A stretch of DNA of 64,000 nt, from contig NZ_CP053069.1 of the NCBI RefSeq assembly GCF_013003965.1, positions 1,395,419 through 1,459,418 on the forward strand. The letters are read 5' to 3'. A model generated the notes under the pieces. It did no database searches. It was not told the origin of the DNA and saw only the letters and a program-made list of their open reading frames with translations. This DNA is from Usitatibacter rugosus (GTDB lineage: Bacteria > Pseudomonadota > Gammaproteobacteria > Burkholderiales > Usitatibacteraceae). Within the stretch, counting starts at the first letter, position 1; every line of letters starts with the position of its first letter. Position numbers and translations under genes: made by a program. Shown piece after piece: positions 1 through 8,210 of the stretch.

Positions 1-388
1 CGTGGACCTTCGCCACTACGACATCATTTACGAAGCGGTGGACGAGGTGAAGGCGGCGCTGAACGGCATGCTGGCGCCGGAGCGCAAGGAAACCGTCATC
101 GGCACCGTCGAGGTCCGCAACGTCTTCCGCATCTCAAAGGTCGGCACGGTCGCGGGTTGCATGGTGACCGACGGCGTGGTGAAGCGCGGCTCGTCAGTGC
201 GCGTCCTGCGCGGCGGCATCGTCGTGCACTCGGGCGAGCTCGATTCGCTCAAGCGCTTCAAGGACGACGTGAAGGAAGTGAAGTCGGGCTTCGAGTGCGG
301 CCTGTCGGTGAAGGGCTTCAACGACATCGCGGTGGGCGACCAGCTCGAGGTCTTCGAAGTCGTCGAGGTCGCGCGCTCGATCGCGTAA
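1..388 (+). CDS. infB: Translation initiation factor IF-2, C-terminal end (5' truncated)
   Basis: This is the last 129 or so codons of IF-2, the GTPase that brings fMet-tRNA to the 30S subunit. The visible part covers the end of domain III and the C-terminal beta-barrel that holds the initiator tRNA. The segments [20 protein letters not shown] and [14 protein letters not shown] are typical of this region. The gene is open at the left edge, so a GTG near base 2 is an internal valine and not a start. It is followed 3 nt after its stop by rbfA, the usual infB-rbfA-truB-rpsO-pnp order. Identification is firm; only length is unknown. Confidence 0.96.
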   Translation, partial: VDLRHYDIIYEAVDEVKAALNGMLAPERKETVIGTVEVRNVFRISKVGTVAGCMVTDGVVKRGSSVRVLRGGIVVHSGELDSLKRFKDDVKEVKSGFECGLSVKGFNDIAVGDQLEVFEVVEVARSIA

Positions 389-391
389 TCC

Positions 392-814
392 ATGGCCGTC
401 GCGCGCAGCCACCGCATCGCGGAGCAGATCCAGCGCGAGCTCGCCGAGCTGGTCCGCCTCGAGGTGCGCGATCCGCGCGTGCGCCTGGTCACCCTCACCG
501 CGGTCGAGCTCTCGCGCGATCACTCCCACGCGAAGGTGTTCTTCACGACGCTCGATCCGGCCGCCGATGCCGAGGCCACGCAGGAGGGCCTCGAGCGTGC
601 CGCGGGCTTCCTCCGATCGAGCCTTTCGCACCGGCTTTCGACGCGCACCGTCCCCGAGTTGCACTTCGCCTACGATGAATCCGTGGAGCGGGGCGTACGC
701 CTGTCGAAGCTGATCGACGACGCGGTCGGAACCCCCGCGGTGCCGACTCCGGCGCCCGAAGCCCCGGCTCCGGCCAAGCCGCGCCGCACACGCGGCGGCG
801 GCGCCGCTCACTGA
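392..814 (+). CDS. rbfA: 30S ribosome-binding factor A
   Basis: RbfA is a small KH-fold protein that binds the immature 30S subunit and helps process and fold the 5' end of 16S rRNA. The 140-residue product shows the usual start (AVARSHRIAEQIQRELAEL), the central VRLVTLTAVELSRDHSHAKVFF strand region and the LSHRLSTRTVPELHF segment. Residues after about 118 form an Ala/Pro/Arg-rich tail (APEAPAPAKPRRTRGGG) that is probably disordered. It lies between infB and truB with almost no spacing, so it is co-transcribed and perhaps translationally coupled. Confidence 0.95.
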   Translation: MAVARSHRIAEQIQRELAELVRLEVRDPRVRLVTLTAVELSRDHSHAKVFFTTLDPAADAEATQEGLERAAGFLRSSLSHRLSTRTVPELHFAYDESVERGVRLSKLIDDAVGTPAVPTPAPEAPAPAKPRRTRGGGAAH

Positions 815-816
815 CT

Positions 817-1731
817 GTGTCGGTTCCCGCCCCGCCCTCGGCCGCGGGCGGGGTCCTCCTCCTCGACAAGCCGCCCGGTTGGACCTCGACTCGCGCCCTC
901 GGCCGGTCCAAGCGGCTGCTGGTCCTGCGCAAGGGCGGGCATACCGGAACGCTGGATCCCTTTGCCACCGGCTTGCTGCCGCTGGTCTTCGGCGAGGCCA
1001 CGAAATTCTCGCGCTTCCTCATCGATGCGCCCAAGGAGTACCTCGCGACCCTCTGCCTGGGGCGGACTTCGACCTCGGGCGATCCCGAGGGGCAGATATC
1101 CGAGCCGACGCCGGTAGCGGTCACTTCATCGCAGATCGACGCCGTTGCCCGCACGTTCGTCGGCGTTCAGCTGCAGGTACCCCCCATGCACTCCGCCCTG
1201 CACCACGAGGGGCGGCGCCTCTATGAACTGGCCCGGGAAGGGGTTGAGGTGGAGCGAGCCCCCCGCGAGGTCGAGATCCATGCCCTCGATGTGGTATCGA
1301 TCTCCGGAGAAAAGCTGACAATTTCCGTTAAATGCTCCAAAGGCACGTACATCCGGACTTTGGCCGAAGACATCGGAAAACACCTCGGATGCGGCGCTTA
1401 TCTCACGGCTTTGCGGCGCACAGCGGTCTCCGGTTTTCGCATCGAGGAAGCCGTGACGCTCGAGCAGCTCGAGGCGGATGGCGAGCGGGCCCGTGAGCGC
1501 CTTCTGCCGCCCGAGGTGCTGGTCCGCAGCCTTCCCGAGCTCCCGTTGGACGCGGCCCAGGCCACCGCCATCGGCCACGGCCAGATCATTGATTCGCAAG
1601 GCCCCGAAGGGGAGGTCGCGCTCTTCGCGCCGGGCCATGTATTCGTCGGCGTCGGCAGGGCCTCGGCCACCGGACGGGTCACCGTGATGCGCCTGCTCGC
1701 CACCGGCGGCGGACATGGTGAAGCTCCCTGA
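817..1731 (+). CDS. truB: tRNA pseudouridine(55) synthase
   Basis: TruB makes pseudouridine 55 in the T-loop of tRNAs. The 304-residue protein has the family signature [15 protein letters not shown], with Asp47 as the catalytic aspartate, and the [13 protein letters not shown] motif near residue 185. A C-terminal PUA-like domain follows ([16 protein letters not shown]). The start is GTG at 817, two bases after the rbfA stop, which gives the normal [13 protein letters not shown]-terminus. It is the third gene of the infB operon. Confidence 0.95.
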   Translation: MSVPAPPSAAGGVLLLDKPPGWTSTRALGRSKRLLVLRKGGHTGTLDPFATGLLPLVFGEATKFSRFLIDAPKEYLATLCLGRTSTSGDPEGQISEPTPVAVTSSQIDAVARTFVGVQLQVPPMHSALHHEGRRLYELAREGVEVERAPREVEIHALDVVSISGEKLTISVKCSKGTYIRTLAEDIGKHLGCGAYLTALRRTAVSGFRIEEAVTLEQLEADGERARERLLPPEVLVRSLPELPLDAAQATAIGHGQIIDSQGPEGEVALFAPGHVFVGVGRASATGRVTVMRLLATGGGHGEAP

Positions 1732-1737
1732 TTTTGC

Positions 1738-1767
1738 TTGAGTTTGTAGGGTCATTCGCGCTAAAAT
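1738..1767 (+). promoter_or_regulatory. Predicted sigma-70 promoter of rpsO
   Basis: TTGAGT at 1738-1743 and TAAAAT at 1762-1767 are separated by 18 bp and lie just after truB. Transcription from here would give rpsO an untranslated leader of roughly 50 nt. An own promoter for rpsO is known in other proteobacteria; here it is inferred from sequence only. Confidence 0.55.
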
Positions 1768-1820
1768 CATGGGCTCAATCGAGAGACCAGAACGTTAGAG
1801 ATTCAACGGAGAAGACAGCC

Positions 1821-2090
1821 ATGGCAGTAACTACCGCAGACAAGGCGCGCGTCGTCGAAACCTACCAGCGCGCCAAGGGTGATACCGGTTCCCCGGAAGT
1901 GCAGATCGCCCTGCTTACCGAGCGCATCAACTCGCTCACCGAACACTTCAAGACGAACGTCAAGGATTTCCACTCGCGCCGCGGCCTCCTCAAGATGGTG
2001 AGCTCGCGCCGCAGCCTGCTGGACTACCTGAAGCGCACCAACATCGAGGCCTACCGCTCGGTCATCGACCGGCTCGGCCTGCGCAAGTAA
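1821..2090 (+). CDS. rpsO: 30S ribosomal protein S15
   Basis: S15 is a primary 16S rRNA-binding protein of the 30S platform. The product is 89 residues, the standard length, with diagnostic segments [29 protein letters not shown] and LLDYLKRT. I place the start at ATG 1821 because the usual S15 sequence begins here and an AACGGAGAAG Shine-Dalgarno region precedes it; an in-frame extension to 1734 would cross the predicted promoter. A strong terminator follows, separating rpsO from pnp, although S15 is often co-transcribed with pnp in other bacteria. Confidence 0.97.
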   Translation: MAVTTADKARVVETYQRAKGDTGSPEVQIALLTERINSLTEHFKTNVKDFHSRRGLLKMVSSRRSLLDYLKRTNIEAYRSVIDRLGLRK

Positions 2091-2110
2091 GGCTCAAGCA
2101 CCCGGAACCG

Positions 2111-2152
2111 AAACCCCGCGTCGCCTCCCCTGGAGCGCCCGCGGGGTTTTTT
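2111..2152 (+). terminator. Rho-independent terminator after rpsO
   Basis: A 10-bp perfect stem (AAACCCCGCG at 2111-2120 with CGCGGGGTTT at 2140-2149) is followed by a run of six T. It ends the rpsO transcript or partly attenuates read-through into pnp. Confidence 0.85.
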
Positions 2153-2233
2153 CGTTTCCCCCGTAGCTCACCCGTGTCCCGCGCCCGCGCCGCCCACCCC
2201 GCGCGCCCGCCGGGCCGAAAACAGGATGAAACC

Positions 2234-4381
2234 GTGAAATCCATCAAGAAAAGCTTCCAGTTCGGTGCCCACCAAGTCACCTTGGAAACGGGCGAGATCG
2301 CCCGCCAGGCCGATGGCGCCTGCCTCGTCACCGTCGACGACACCGTCGTGCTCGTGACTTGCGTCGGCCGCGCCGACGTGAAGCCCGGCCAGGACTTCTT
2401 CCCGCTCACCGTCGACTACCAGGAGAAGACCTACGCCGCGGGCCGCATCCCGGGTGGCTTCTTCAAGCGCGAAGGCCGTCCCTCGGAGAAGGAAATCCTC
2501 ACCTGCCGCCTGATCGACCGGCCGCTGCGTCCGCTCTTCCCGAGCGGCTTCTACAACGAAGTGCAGATCATCGCGACAGTCCTCTCGAGCAACCCTGAGG
2601 TGGACTCCGACATCCCGGCGATGATCGGCGCCTCCGCCGCCGTGGCGCTTTCCGGCATCCCGTTCGACGGCCCGATCGGCGCCGCGCGCGTGGGCTTCCT
2701 CGACGGCAAGTTCGTGCTCAACCCCTCCAAGACGGAGCTCGAGCAGTCGCAGATGAACCTCGTCGTCGCGGGCACCGAGGCCGCCGTGCTGATGGTGGAA
2801 TCCGAGGCCAACGAGCTGTCCGAGGAAGTGATGCTGGGCGCCGTGATGTTCGGCCACGAGCAGATGCAGGTCGCGATCAACGCGATCAACGAGCTCGCCG
2901 ACGAAGCCGGCAAGGATGACTGGGACTGGGAGGCCGCCGCGAGCGACGCCGTGCTGATCGAGAAGATCCGCGCGCTCGTGGAGTCGGACCTCAACGACGC
3001 CTACCGCATGAAGTCGAAGTCGCTCCGCTCGGGCAAGCTGGACGAGATCAAGAAGAAGGTCTGGGACACCTGCGTGCTGGTCGAGGACAACCCGGCCGAC
3101 GCCAACGTCGCCCGCGGCATCCTCAAGGAAATGGAATCGAAGATCGTCCGTGGCCAGATCCTGAACGGCGAGCCGCGCATCGACGGCCGCAACACTCGCA
3201 CCGTCCGCCCGATCTCCATCCGCCCGACGCTGCTGCCCCGCGTCCACGGCTCCGTGCTCTTCACGCGCGGCGAAACCCAGGCCATCGTCACGACGACGCT
3301 CGGCACCGGCCAAGACGAACAACGCATCGACGCGCTTCAGGGCGAGTACACCGAGCGCTTCATGCTGCACTACAACTTCCCGCCGTTCTCGACGGGCGAG
3401 ACGGGCCGCGTCGGCGTGCCGAAGCGCCGCGAGATCGGCCACGGCCGCCTCGCCAAGCGCGCGCTGCTGGCGGTGCTGCCCTCCAAGGAAGAGTTCGCCT
3501 ACACGCTGCGCGTGGTCTCCGAGATCACCGAGTCGAACGGCTCGTCCTCGATGGCCTCGGTGTGCGGCGGCTGCCTCGCGATGATGGACGCGGGCGTGCC
3601 CCTCAAGGGTCACGTGGCCGGCATCGCCATGGGCCTGATCAAGGACGGCGGGCGCTTCGCGGTGCTGACCGACATCCTCGGCGACGAAGACCACCTCGGC
3701 GACATGGACTTCAAGGTCGCGGGCACGGATCGCGGCATCACCGCGCTCCAGATGGACATCAAGATCCAGGGCATCACCAAGGAGATCATGAAGGTCGCGC
3801 TGGACCAGGCCAAGGAAGGCCGCCTCCACATCCTCGGCATCATGAAGCAGGCCGTCCCGGGCCCGCGCGTCGAGATGTCGAACTACGCGCCGCGCATCAT
3901 CAAGATGAAGATCAACCCGGACAAGATCCGCGAGGTGATCGGCAAGGGCGGCAGCGTGATCCAGGCGCTCACCCGCGAGACCGGCACCACGATCGACATC
4001 GAGGACGATGGCACGATCAGCATCGCGTGCCTGTCGGCCGAAGCCGGCGAGGCCGCCAAGGCCCGCATCCAGGCGATCACCGCGGAAGTGGAAGTGGGCA
4101 AGGTCTACGAGGGCCCGGTGCTGCGCCTGCTGGACTTCGGCGCCATCGTCCAGCTGCTGCCCGGCAAGGACGGCCTGCTGCACATCTCGCAGATCGCGCA
4201 CGAGCGCGTGAACGCGGTTTCGGACTACCTCAAGGAAGGCCAGATCGTGAAGGTGAAGGTGCTCGAGGCCGACGACAAGGGCCGCGTGCGCCTGTCGAGA
4301 AAGGCGCTGCTGGACGCGCCCGCGCCCCGCAAGGAAGAGGCCGCGCCCCAGCCCTCGGAAGCCGCCACGCCGCCGCAGTAA
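2234..4381 (+). CDS. pnp: Polyribonucleotide nucleotidyltransferase (PNPase)
   Basis: PNPase degrades RNA from the 3' end by phosphorolysis and is part of the degradosome. The 715-residue product has two RNase PH domains, an alpha-helical linker, a KH domain ([16 protein letters not shown] with its GKGG loop, near 560-600) and an S1 domain ([20 protein letters not shown], near 625-690), followed by a short Pro/Ala/Glu tail. I choose GTG 2234, which gives [11 protein letters not shown] like other PNPases and has AGGA at 2223-2226. An in-frame GTG at 2174 would add 20 atypical Arg/Pro-rich residues. The gene follows rpsO as usual. Confidence 0.96.
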   Translation: MKSIKKSFQFGAHQVTLETGEIARQADGACLVTVDDTVVLVTCVGRADVKPGQDFFPLTVDYQEKTYAAGRIPGGFFKREGRPSEKEILTCRLIDRPLRPLFPSGFYNEVQIIATVLSSNPEVDSDIPAMIGASAAVALSGIPFDGPIGAARVGFLDGKFVLNPSKTELEQSQMNLVVAGTEAAVLMVESEANELSEEVMLGAVMFGHEQMQVAINAINELADEAGKDDWDWEAAASDAVLIEKIRALVESDLNDAYRMKSKSLRSGKLDEIKKKVWDTCVLVEDNPADANVARGILKEMESKIVRGQILNGEPRIDGRNTRTVRPISIRPTLLPRVHGSVLFTRGETQAIVTTTLGTGQDEQRIDALQGEYTERFMLHYNFPPFSTGETGRVGVPKRREIGHGRLAKRALLAVLPSKEEFAYTLRVVSEITESNGSSSMASVCGGCLAMMDAGVPLKGHVAGIAMGLIKDGGRFAVLTDILGDEDHLGDMDFKVAGTDRGITALQMDIKIQGITKEIMKVALDQAKEGRLHILGIMKQAVPGPRVEMSNYAPRIIKMKINPDKIREVIGKGGSVIQALTRETGTTIDIEDDGTISIACLSAEAGEAAKARIQAITAEVEVGKVYEGPVLRLLDFGAIVQLLPGKDGLLHISQIAHERVNAVSDYLKEGQIVKVKVLEADDKGRVRLSRKALLDAPAPRKEEAAPQPSEAATPPQ

Positions 4382-4400
4382 TCGCGAAAAGGCCGGCGCG

Positions 4401-4406
4401 TATAAT
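4401..4406 (+). promoter_or_regulatory. Predicted -10 box of tRNA-Pro/tRNA-Arg
   Basis: A perfect TATAAT lies 32 bp before the tRNA-Pro 5' end, just after pnp. I see no convincing -35 box at the right distance. Confidence 0.5.
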
Positions 4407-4437
4407 TCCACGCGCTGGCCTGTTCGCAAGTAACCGT

Positions 4438-4511
4438 CGGGGTGTAGCGCAGCCTGGTAGCGCACCTGCTTTGGGAGCAGGTGGTCGGAGGTTCGAATCC
4501 TCTCACCCCGA
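4438..4511 (+). tRNA. tRNA-Pro (anticodon TGG)
   Basis: The acceptor stem pairs CGGGGTG (4438-4444) with CACCCCG (4504-4510). The anticodon arm is CCTGC-TTTGGGA-GCAGG with TGG at 4472-4474, and the T-arm contains GGTTCGAATCC. The discriminator is A4511. The next bases are CCC, so the 3' CCA is not exactly encoded and would be completed by CCA-adding enzyme. It forms a short cluster with tRNA-Arg 21 bp downstream. Confidence 0.95.
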
Positions 4512-4532
4512 CCCACAAGCCCAGCGTTCGAA

Positions 4533-4609
4533 GCGCCCGTAGCTCATCCGGATAGAGCACCGGCCTTCTAAGCCGGGGGTAACAGGTTCGAGTCCTGTCG
4601 GGCGCGCCA
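4533..4609 (+). tRNA. tRNA-Arg (anticodon TCT)
   Basis: The acceptor stem is GCGCCCG with CGGGCGC, discriminator G4606 and encoded CCA at 4607-4609. The anticodon loop CTTCTAA between CCGGC and GCCGG carries TCT at 4567-4569, which reads AGA and AGG. These arginine codons are scarce in this GC-rich genome, a point relevant to the AGG-containing leader peptide at 29144. Confidence 0.95.
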
Positions 4610-4629
4610 CAACCCGCTAGCTTCCCCTG

Positions 4630-5127
4630 CTAGTGCCGTCCCCCGATCTGCCCGCGTATTTCGCCGCCCGGCGAGAGGTCCGTGTGCACGTTCACGTACG
4701 CGACCCCGTCCTGGAGCGCCTCGACCACGTCGGCGAGCGTCGTCACCTGCTGCGTCGTCGACGGCTGGAGATCGGCCTGCGTGAGCGTGCCGACGACCCG
4801 GCCCGTTTGCGGGCAGGCCTGCGTTCCGGCGGGCCCGGGGTTCGTTGCCGAGCCGCACAGCCACAGGACGATCGCGCCGTTCACGTTGCGCTGGGCCACG
4901 TGGATGTGCGCTTGCCGGACCTGGCCCTGGAGGCCGGAGAAGTTGAGCTCGTAAGCGATCGACGTTCCGTCGCGCGCGATGCGGACCTCGAGGTCGCCGT
5001 GCGCGGCGGTCGAGACCGCGGGCACCTCGTTGTTGCCGAGGAGCCGGGCCTTCAGGACATTGCCCTCGCGATCGGCGAGGACGGGAAGTGCGGCGCAAAG
5101 GGCCGCGATGAGGACGAGGCGTTTCAT
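4630..5127 (-). CDS. CHRD domain-containing secreted protein
   Basis: The 165-residue protein starts with a signal peptide (MKRLVLIAALCAALPVLA). The rest is a single CHRD domain, a beta-sandwich first seen in animal chordin and common in bacterial secreted proteins of unknown role. The typical features are LLGNNEVPAVSTAAHGDLEV, AHIHVAQRNVNGAIV and the C-terminal VAYVNVHTDLSPGGEIRGQI. I place the start at 5127 because GGAG precedes it and the signal peptide begins there; an upstream ATG at 5196 adds a hydrophilic stretch. It is a single gene between tRNA genes. No substrate or partner can be inferred. Confidence 0.85.
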   Translation of the reverse strand: MKRLVLIAALCAALPVLADREGNVLKARLLGNNEVPAVSTAAHGDLEVRIARDGTSIAYELNFSGLQGQVRQAHIHVAQRNVNGAIVLWLCGSATNPGPAGTQACPQTGRVVGTLTQADLQPSTTQQVTTLADVVEALQDGVAYVNVHTDLSPGGEIRGQIGGRH

Positions 5128-5307
5128 GGTCACTCCTTCGCTGGTGGTGTCCGGGCCGGCGGGGCCCGAGCGATGCGCCGAAGGAATTGTTTGCAACGCG
5201 GGGCTTCGTTTTGAGATCGGCCCCGCAGCGTCAACAGCCGGTTGCCGCGGCTATTCCCGAGTCGCCATCCGGCGACGGGAAAGGGGGCGGGAAGGGCACC
5301 GCTTTGG

Positions 5308-5313
5308 TATAAT
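5308..5313 (+). promoter_or_regulatory. Predicted -10 box of tRNA-His
   Basis: A perfect TATAAT lies 14 bp before the tRNA-His 5' end. No good -35 box is visible upstream. Confidence 0.5.
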
Positions 5314-5327
5314 TTCGCTCTTGCGAC

Positions 5328-5403
5328 GGTGGCTGTAGCTCAGCGGTAGAGTCCTGGATTGTGATTCCAGTTGTCGTGGGTTCGAATCCCATCAGCCACC
5401 CCA
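5328..5403 (+). tRNA. tRNA-His (anticodon GTG)
   Basis: GTGGCTG (5329-5335) pairs with CAGCCAC (5393-5399). The extra G-1 typical of tRNA-His is encoded at 5328 and faces C73 at 5400; CCA is encoded at 5401-5403. The anticodon arm CTGGA-TTGTGAT-TCCAG carries GTG at 5361-5363. Confidence 0.95.
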
Positions 5404-5410
5404 TCCCCCT

Positions 5411-5857
5411 CTAGGCTTTCCTGCGCAGCAGTTGCTGCTGCTCGCGCTGCCAGTCGCGCTCCTTCTCCGTCTCGCGCTTGTCGTGCTGCTTCTTGCCCTT
5501 GGCGAGGCCGATCTCGAGCTTCACGCGGCCCTTCGTGTAGTGCAGGTTGAGCGGCACGAGCGTGTAGCCCTTCTGCTCGACCTTGCCGACCAGCTTCTTG
5601 ATCTCCTCGGCGTTCAGCAGGAGCTTGCGCGAGCGCGTGGGGTCCGGGTTCACGTGCGTGGAGGCCGTCGGCAGCGCGCTCACGTGCATCCCGATGATGA
5701 ACGGCTCGGCGCCGTTGAGGACCACGTAGGCCTCCTTCAGCTGCACGCGCCCGGCACGGATCGACTTCACTTCCCAGCCCTCGAGGACGAGGCCCGCCTC
5801 GTAGCGCTCCTCGACGAAGTAGTCGTGGAATGCCTTCCGGTTTTCGACGATGCTCAT
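5411..5857 (-). CDS. smpB: SsrA-binding protein SmpB
   Basis: SmpB delivers tmRNA to stalled ribosomes during trans-translation. The 148-residue product has the family landmarks [39 protein letters not shown] and [21 protein letters not shown], and the basic C-terminal tail ([15 protein letters not shown]) that acts in the decoding centre. Its start codon is only 14 bp from the start of divergent ratA, and both starts sit in one inverted repeat. The smpB/ratA-rnfH arrangement is conserved in proteobacteria. Confidence 0.96.
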   Translation of the reverse strand: MSIVENRKAFHDYFVEERYEAGLVLEGWEVKSIRAGRVQLKEAYVVLNGAEPFIIGMHVSALPTASTHVNPDPTRSRKLLLNAEEIKKLVGKVEQKGYTLVPLNLHYTKGRVKLEIGLAKGKKQHDKRETEKERDWQREQQQLLRRKA

Positions 5858-5874
5858 GAGAAGATTCTCTCATG
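5855..5874. repeat. Inverted repeat joining the smpB and ratA start codons
   Basis: CATGAGA (5855-5861) and TCTCATG (5868-5874) are perfect inverted arms around AGATTC. Each arm contains one of the two divergent ATG codons. The ribosome-binding sequence of each gene therefore lies in or beside the other gene's start region, and each promoter must lie inside the other gene. Confidence 0.8.
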
Positions 5875-6306
5875 CCCACCGTCCGCAAATCGGTGCTCGT
5901 CCCCCACCCCGCCGAGGCGATGTTCGAGCTCGTCGACGCGGTGGAGCGCTATCCCGAATTCCTTCCGTGGTGCGGCGGCACGCAGCTGATCGAGCGCACG
6001 GCCGAGCTCACGGTCGGCCGCGTCGACATCGACTACCACGGGCTCAAGAGCTCGATCACGACGCGCAACCGCAAGGAGCCGCCGGAGTGGATGCACCTCG
6101 AGTTCGTCGAGGGTCCGTTCCAGCAGTTCACCGGCCACTGGCGGTTCGTGCCGCTGGGCGATGCCGGCTGCCGTGTGGAATTCGCCCTCGACTACGGGTT
6201 CGAGAACCGGGCGCTCGACGCGCTGGTGGGCCCCGTCTTCGGCCACATCCTGGAGACGCTCGTCGATCGCTTCGTGGCGCGCGCCGACGAGGTGGCGGCG
6301 AAGTGA
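5872..6306 (+). CDS. ratA: RatA/Coq10 family START-domain protein
   Basis: The 144-residue protein belongs to the polyketide cyclase/START-like family of RatA and mitochondrial COQ10. Family motifs are KSVLVPHPAEAMFELVDAVERYPEFLPWC near the N-terminus, then GRVDIDYHGLKSSITTRN and a GHWRFVPLG strand. E. coli RatA was described as a ribosome-association toxin, while the COQ10 homologue binds ubiquinone. A lipid/quinone role is at least as likely as a toxin role here. It overlaps rnfH by 4 nt and so forms the usual ratA-rnfH pair. Confidence 0.88.
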   Translation: MPTVRKSVLVPHPAEAMFELVDAVERYPEFLPWCGGTQLIERTAELTVGRVDIDYHGLKSSITTRNRKEPPEWMHLEFVEGPFQQFTGHWRFVPLGDAGCRVEFALDYGFENRALDALVGPVFGHILETLVDRFVARADEVAAK

Positions 6307-6584
6307 AGGTGCTGCTCGCCGTTGCGTTGCCGGAACGGCAGGAGGTGATCGAGCTCTCGCTCGCGGAAGGATCGTCCGTGGCCGACGCGATCGCCGCCGC
6401 GGGAATCGCGCAGCGCTACCCGGGCCTGGACGTCGCCGCGATGAAGACGGGAATCTGGTCGAAGCCGTGCAAGCGCGAAGCCGTGTTGCGCGAGGGCGAC
6501 CGCGTGGAGTTGTACCGGGCCCTCATCGCCGACCCGAAGGAGGAACGCCGCGAGCGCGCGCGTTCGGCACCGAAGCGCCGCTAG
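6303..6584 (+). CDS. rnfH: RnfH family ubiquitin-like protein
   Basis: This 93-residue protein has a ubiquitin-like beta-grasp fold typical of RnfH (also called RatB/PasI). Its molecular role is not settled. The segments AEGSSVADAIAAAG, VGIWSK-like (KTGIWSKPCKRE) and LREGDRVELYRALIADPKE are characteristic. The GTG start overlaps the ratA stop (GTGA), so the two are translationally coupled. The stop codon lies in a CTAG shared with the convergent gene on the other strand. Confidence 0.85.
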   Translation: MKVLLAVALPERQEVIELSLAEGSSVADAIAAAGIAQRYPGLDVAAMKTGIWSKPCKREAVLREGDRVELYRALIADPKEERRERARSAPKRR

Positions 6585-8206
6585 CTCTTCTGGGTGATCT
6601 CGAAGCGCAGCTTGATCCAGTCCGCGCCCTTCTTGATGATCCGGTTCAGGCGCACGCGGTATTCCGAGCCGCCGGCATGGAGCACGAAGGTCTCCTCGGG
6701 CGAGAAGTCCCCGATCCGCACCAGGATCGCGTCCTGCTTGCCGTTCTTGTCCGCGCCGGGCAGGAACACCGCGTCGATCGCGTTGCCCGATTCGCGCCGC
6801 AGGTTGATGAACATCGGCCGGTAGGAAAGCACCTCGACGCCGAGGAGCATCTCGCCGCGCACGCGGTTGGGCAGCTTGCGCACCACCTGGCCGAGGATGA
6901 GCCCGCCGGCTTCGTGGTTGCGAAGGCCGAGGATGCCGTTCAGCAGGATCGTGTCGCTGGTGATGCGATCCACCAGCAGGCCGTAGCCACGCGAAGAGAG
7001 GTCGAGCACGCGCAGGCGCGTGAGCTCCGGGTCCTCGGCCACGACGGGTCGCGCGGCATCGGGCGGCGCGGGTTTGTCGTCCACCTGCGTGACGCCTTCG
7101 GCGCTCAGCTCGATGGTCTCGGTGGCCGGCGATGCGAGCTCGAGCGAGGGCGCGCCCGCGAGCGGCGATTCCCCGGGGATCGCCGGCGCGTCGCGGAGCT
7201 TGCGCATGACGAGGTCGATGCCGATCGCGACATCGACCTCGCGGTCCTCGAAATGCGTGCGCTCCTCGATGCGGTTCTCGCTGCCCGCGAGGATCGAGCG
7301 ATAAAGCTTCTCGATGATCTCCAGCAGCGCGATGTGCTCTTCCACCGGGAACACGGCGCCCGCGCCATACCCGGCATAGAGGCGGCCGTGGCGCAGGCCC
7401 GCCTGCACTTCCTCGATCTGCGCCTTGAGGCCGTCGGCACGAACGTAGCGCACGCTCTCGCCGTGGCTGTCCTTGCGCATCAAGTGCATGCCGGACTCGG
7501 AGGCGAGGTCGACGTAGAAGAGGTGGTTGCGCGTCGAGTACTCGGCATCGAGGTGGTAGTCGGCGCACCACGACGAGAACCAGCCGTCGGCGATCTCCAC
7601 CTGGATCTTGGAGAGGTTGCCGGCGTTGAGGAGGTCGAGCAGCAGCGTGCGCAGGTAGAGCGATTGCACCGACGGCTTGAAGCTGGGCTGCGCCGGATGC
7701 AGCACGAAGGGCACCTGCGAGTAGCCGTCGGCCTCCGACAGGCCGTAGAGCGCATGCAGTTGCTTCCACGGTGTGGTGCGGCCCTGCTCGGCGAGGAAGT
7801 ATCCCCACTTCACGTACGAATGAATCGCGTGCACGGCGAGGCCGGTCACGCGGAACATCGCGTCGACCGCCTCGCGGGTCTCGGCCCATTCGTTGCGCGT
7901 GCGCAGGAACCGCTGGAACCCGTTGGCGGCTTCGAGGCAGATGCGCTGCACGTTCAGCGCGAAGTCGCGGTCGGCCTCCATCGCGGAGGCGGGCTGGCGG
8001 AGGAAATCGAGCTGGTCGTAGAGCAGCAGCGCCTGGAAGTGCTCCTCGACGCGCATGAACTGCTCGAGGCGCTCGAGCGTGAAGTGGCCGCCCTCGCGCC
8101 CGAGCTCGCGGATGGCCGCGAGGAAGAGCGCGCGCGCCGTGGCGTCACGCACCGTCTTCTGCTCGAGGACGCGGCCGATGTCGACGGGAAAGGCGGAGGT
8201 CTCCAT
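6581..8206 (-). CDS. Uncharacterised protein with PilZ-like C-terminal segment
   Basis: I do not recognise this 541-residue protein as a named family. It has no signal peptide or clear membrane segment. The first 340 residues are mainly helical, with motifs such as LEQFMRVEEHFQALLLYDQLDF and HSYVKWGYFLAEQG. Near residue 398 the stretch RVLDLSSRGYGLLVDR resembles the DxSxxG half of a PilZ (cyclic-di-GMP-binding) domain, followed by beta-rich sequence to the end. A clear RxxxR arginine pair at the usual distance is not evident. It starts 5 nt after the stop of the fimV-like gene, so the two are co-transcribed. A role linked to pili or surface motility is only inference. Confidence 0.6.
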   Translation of the reverse strand: METSAFPVDIGRVLEQKTVRDATARALFLAAIRELGREGGHFTLERLEQFMRVEEHFQALLLYDQLDFLRQPASAMEADRDFALNVQRICLEAANGFQRFLRTRNEWAETREAVDAMFRVTGLAVHAIHSYVKWGYFLAEQGRTTPWKQLHALYGLSEADGYSQVPFVLHPAQPSFKPSVQSLYLRTLLLDLLNAGNLSKIQVEIADGWFSSWCADYHLDAEYSTRNHLFYVDLASESGMHLMRKDSHGESVRYVRADGLKAQIEEVQAGLRHGRLYAGYGAGAVFPVEEHIALLEIIEKLYRSILAGSENRIEERTHFEDREVDVAIGIDLVMRKLRDAPAIPGESPLAGAPSLELASPATETIELSAEGVTQVDDKPAPPDAARPVVAEDPELTRLRVLDLSSRGYGLLVDRITSDTILLNGILGLRNHEAGGLILGQVVRKLPNRVRGEMLLGVEVLSYRPMFINLRRESGNAIDAVFLPGADKNGKQDAILVRIGDFSPEETFVLHAGGSEYRVRLNRIIKKGADWIKLRFEITQKS

Positions 8207-8210
8207 GGCC

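Noticed and set aside
2168-4516. Long minus-strand open frame opposite pnp
   Set aside because: It runs through the tRNA-Pro gene, has low-complexity His/Arg/Ala-rich sequence, and mirrors pnp codons. Long antisense frames are expected at this G+C content; the same applies opposite dnaE and the Tct genes.
5872-6584. ratA-rnfH as a toxin-antitoxin system
   Set aside because: The name comes from one E. coli study. The sequence fits the COQ10/START family and RnfH, so I annotate by family and do not claim a toxin.
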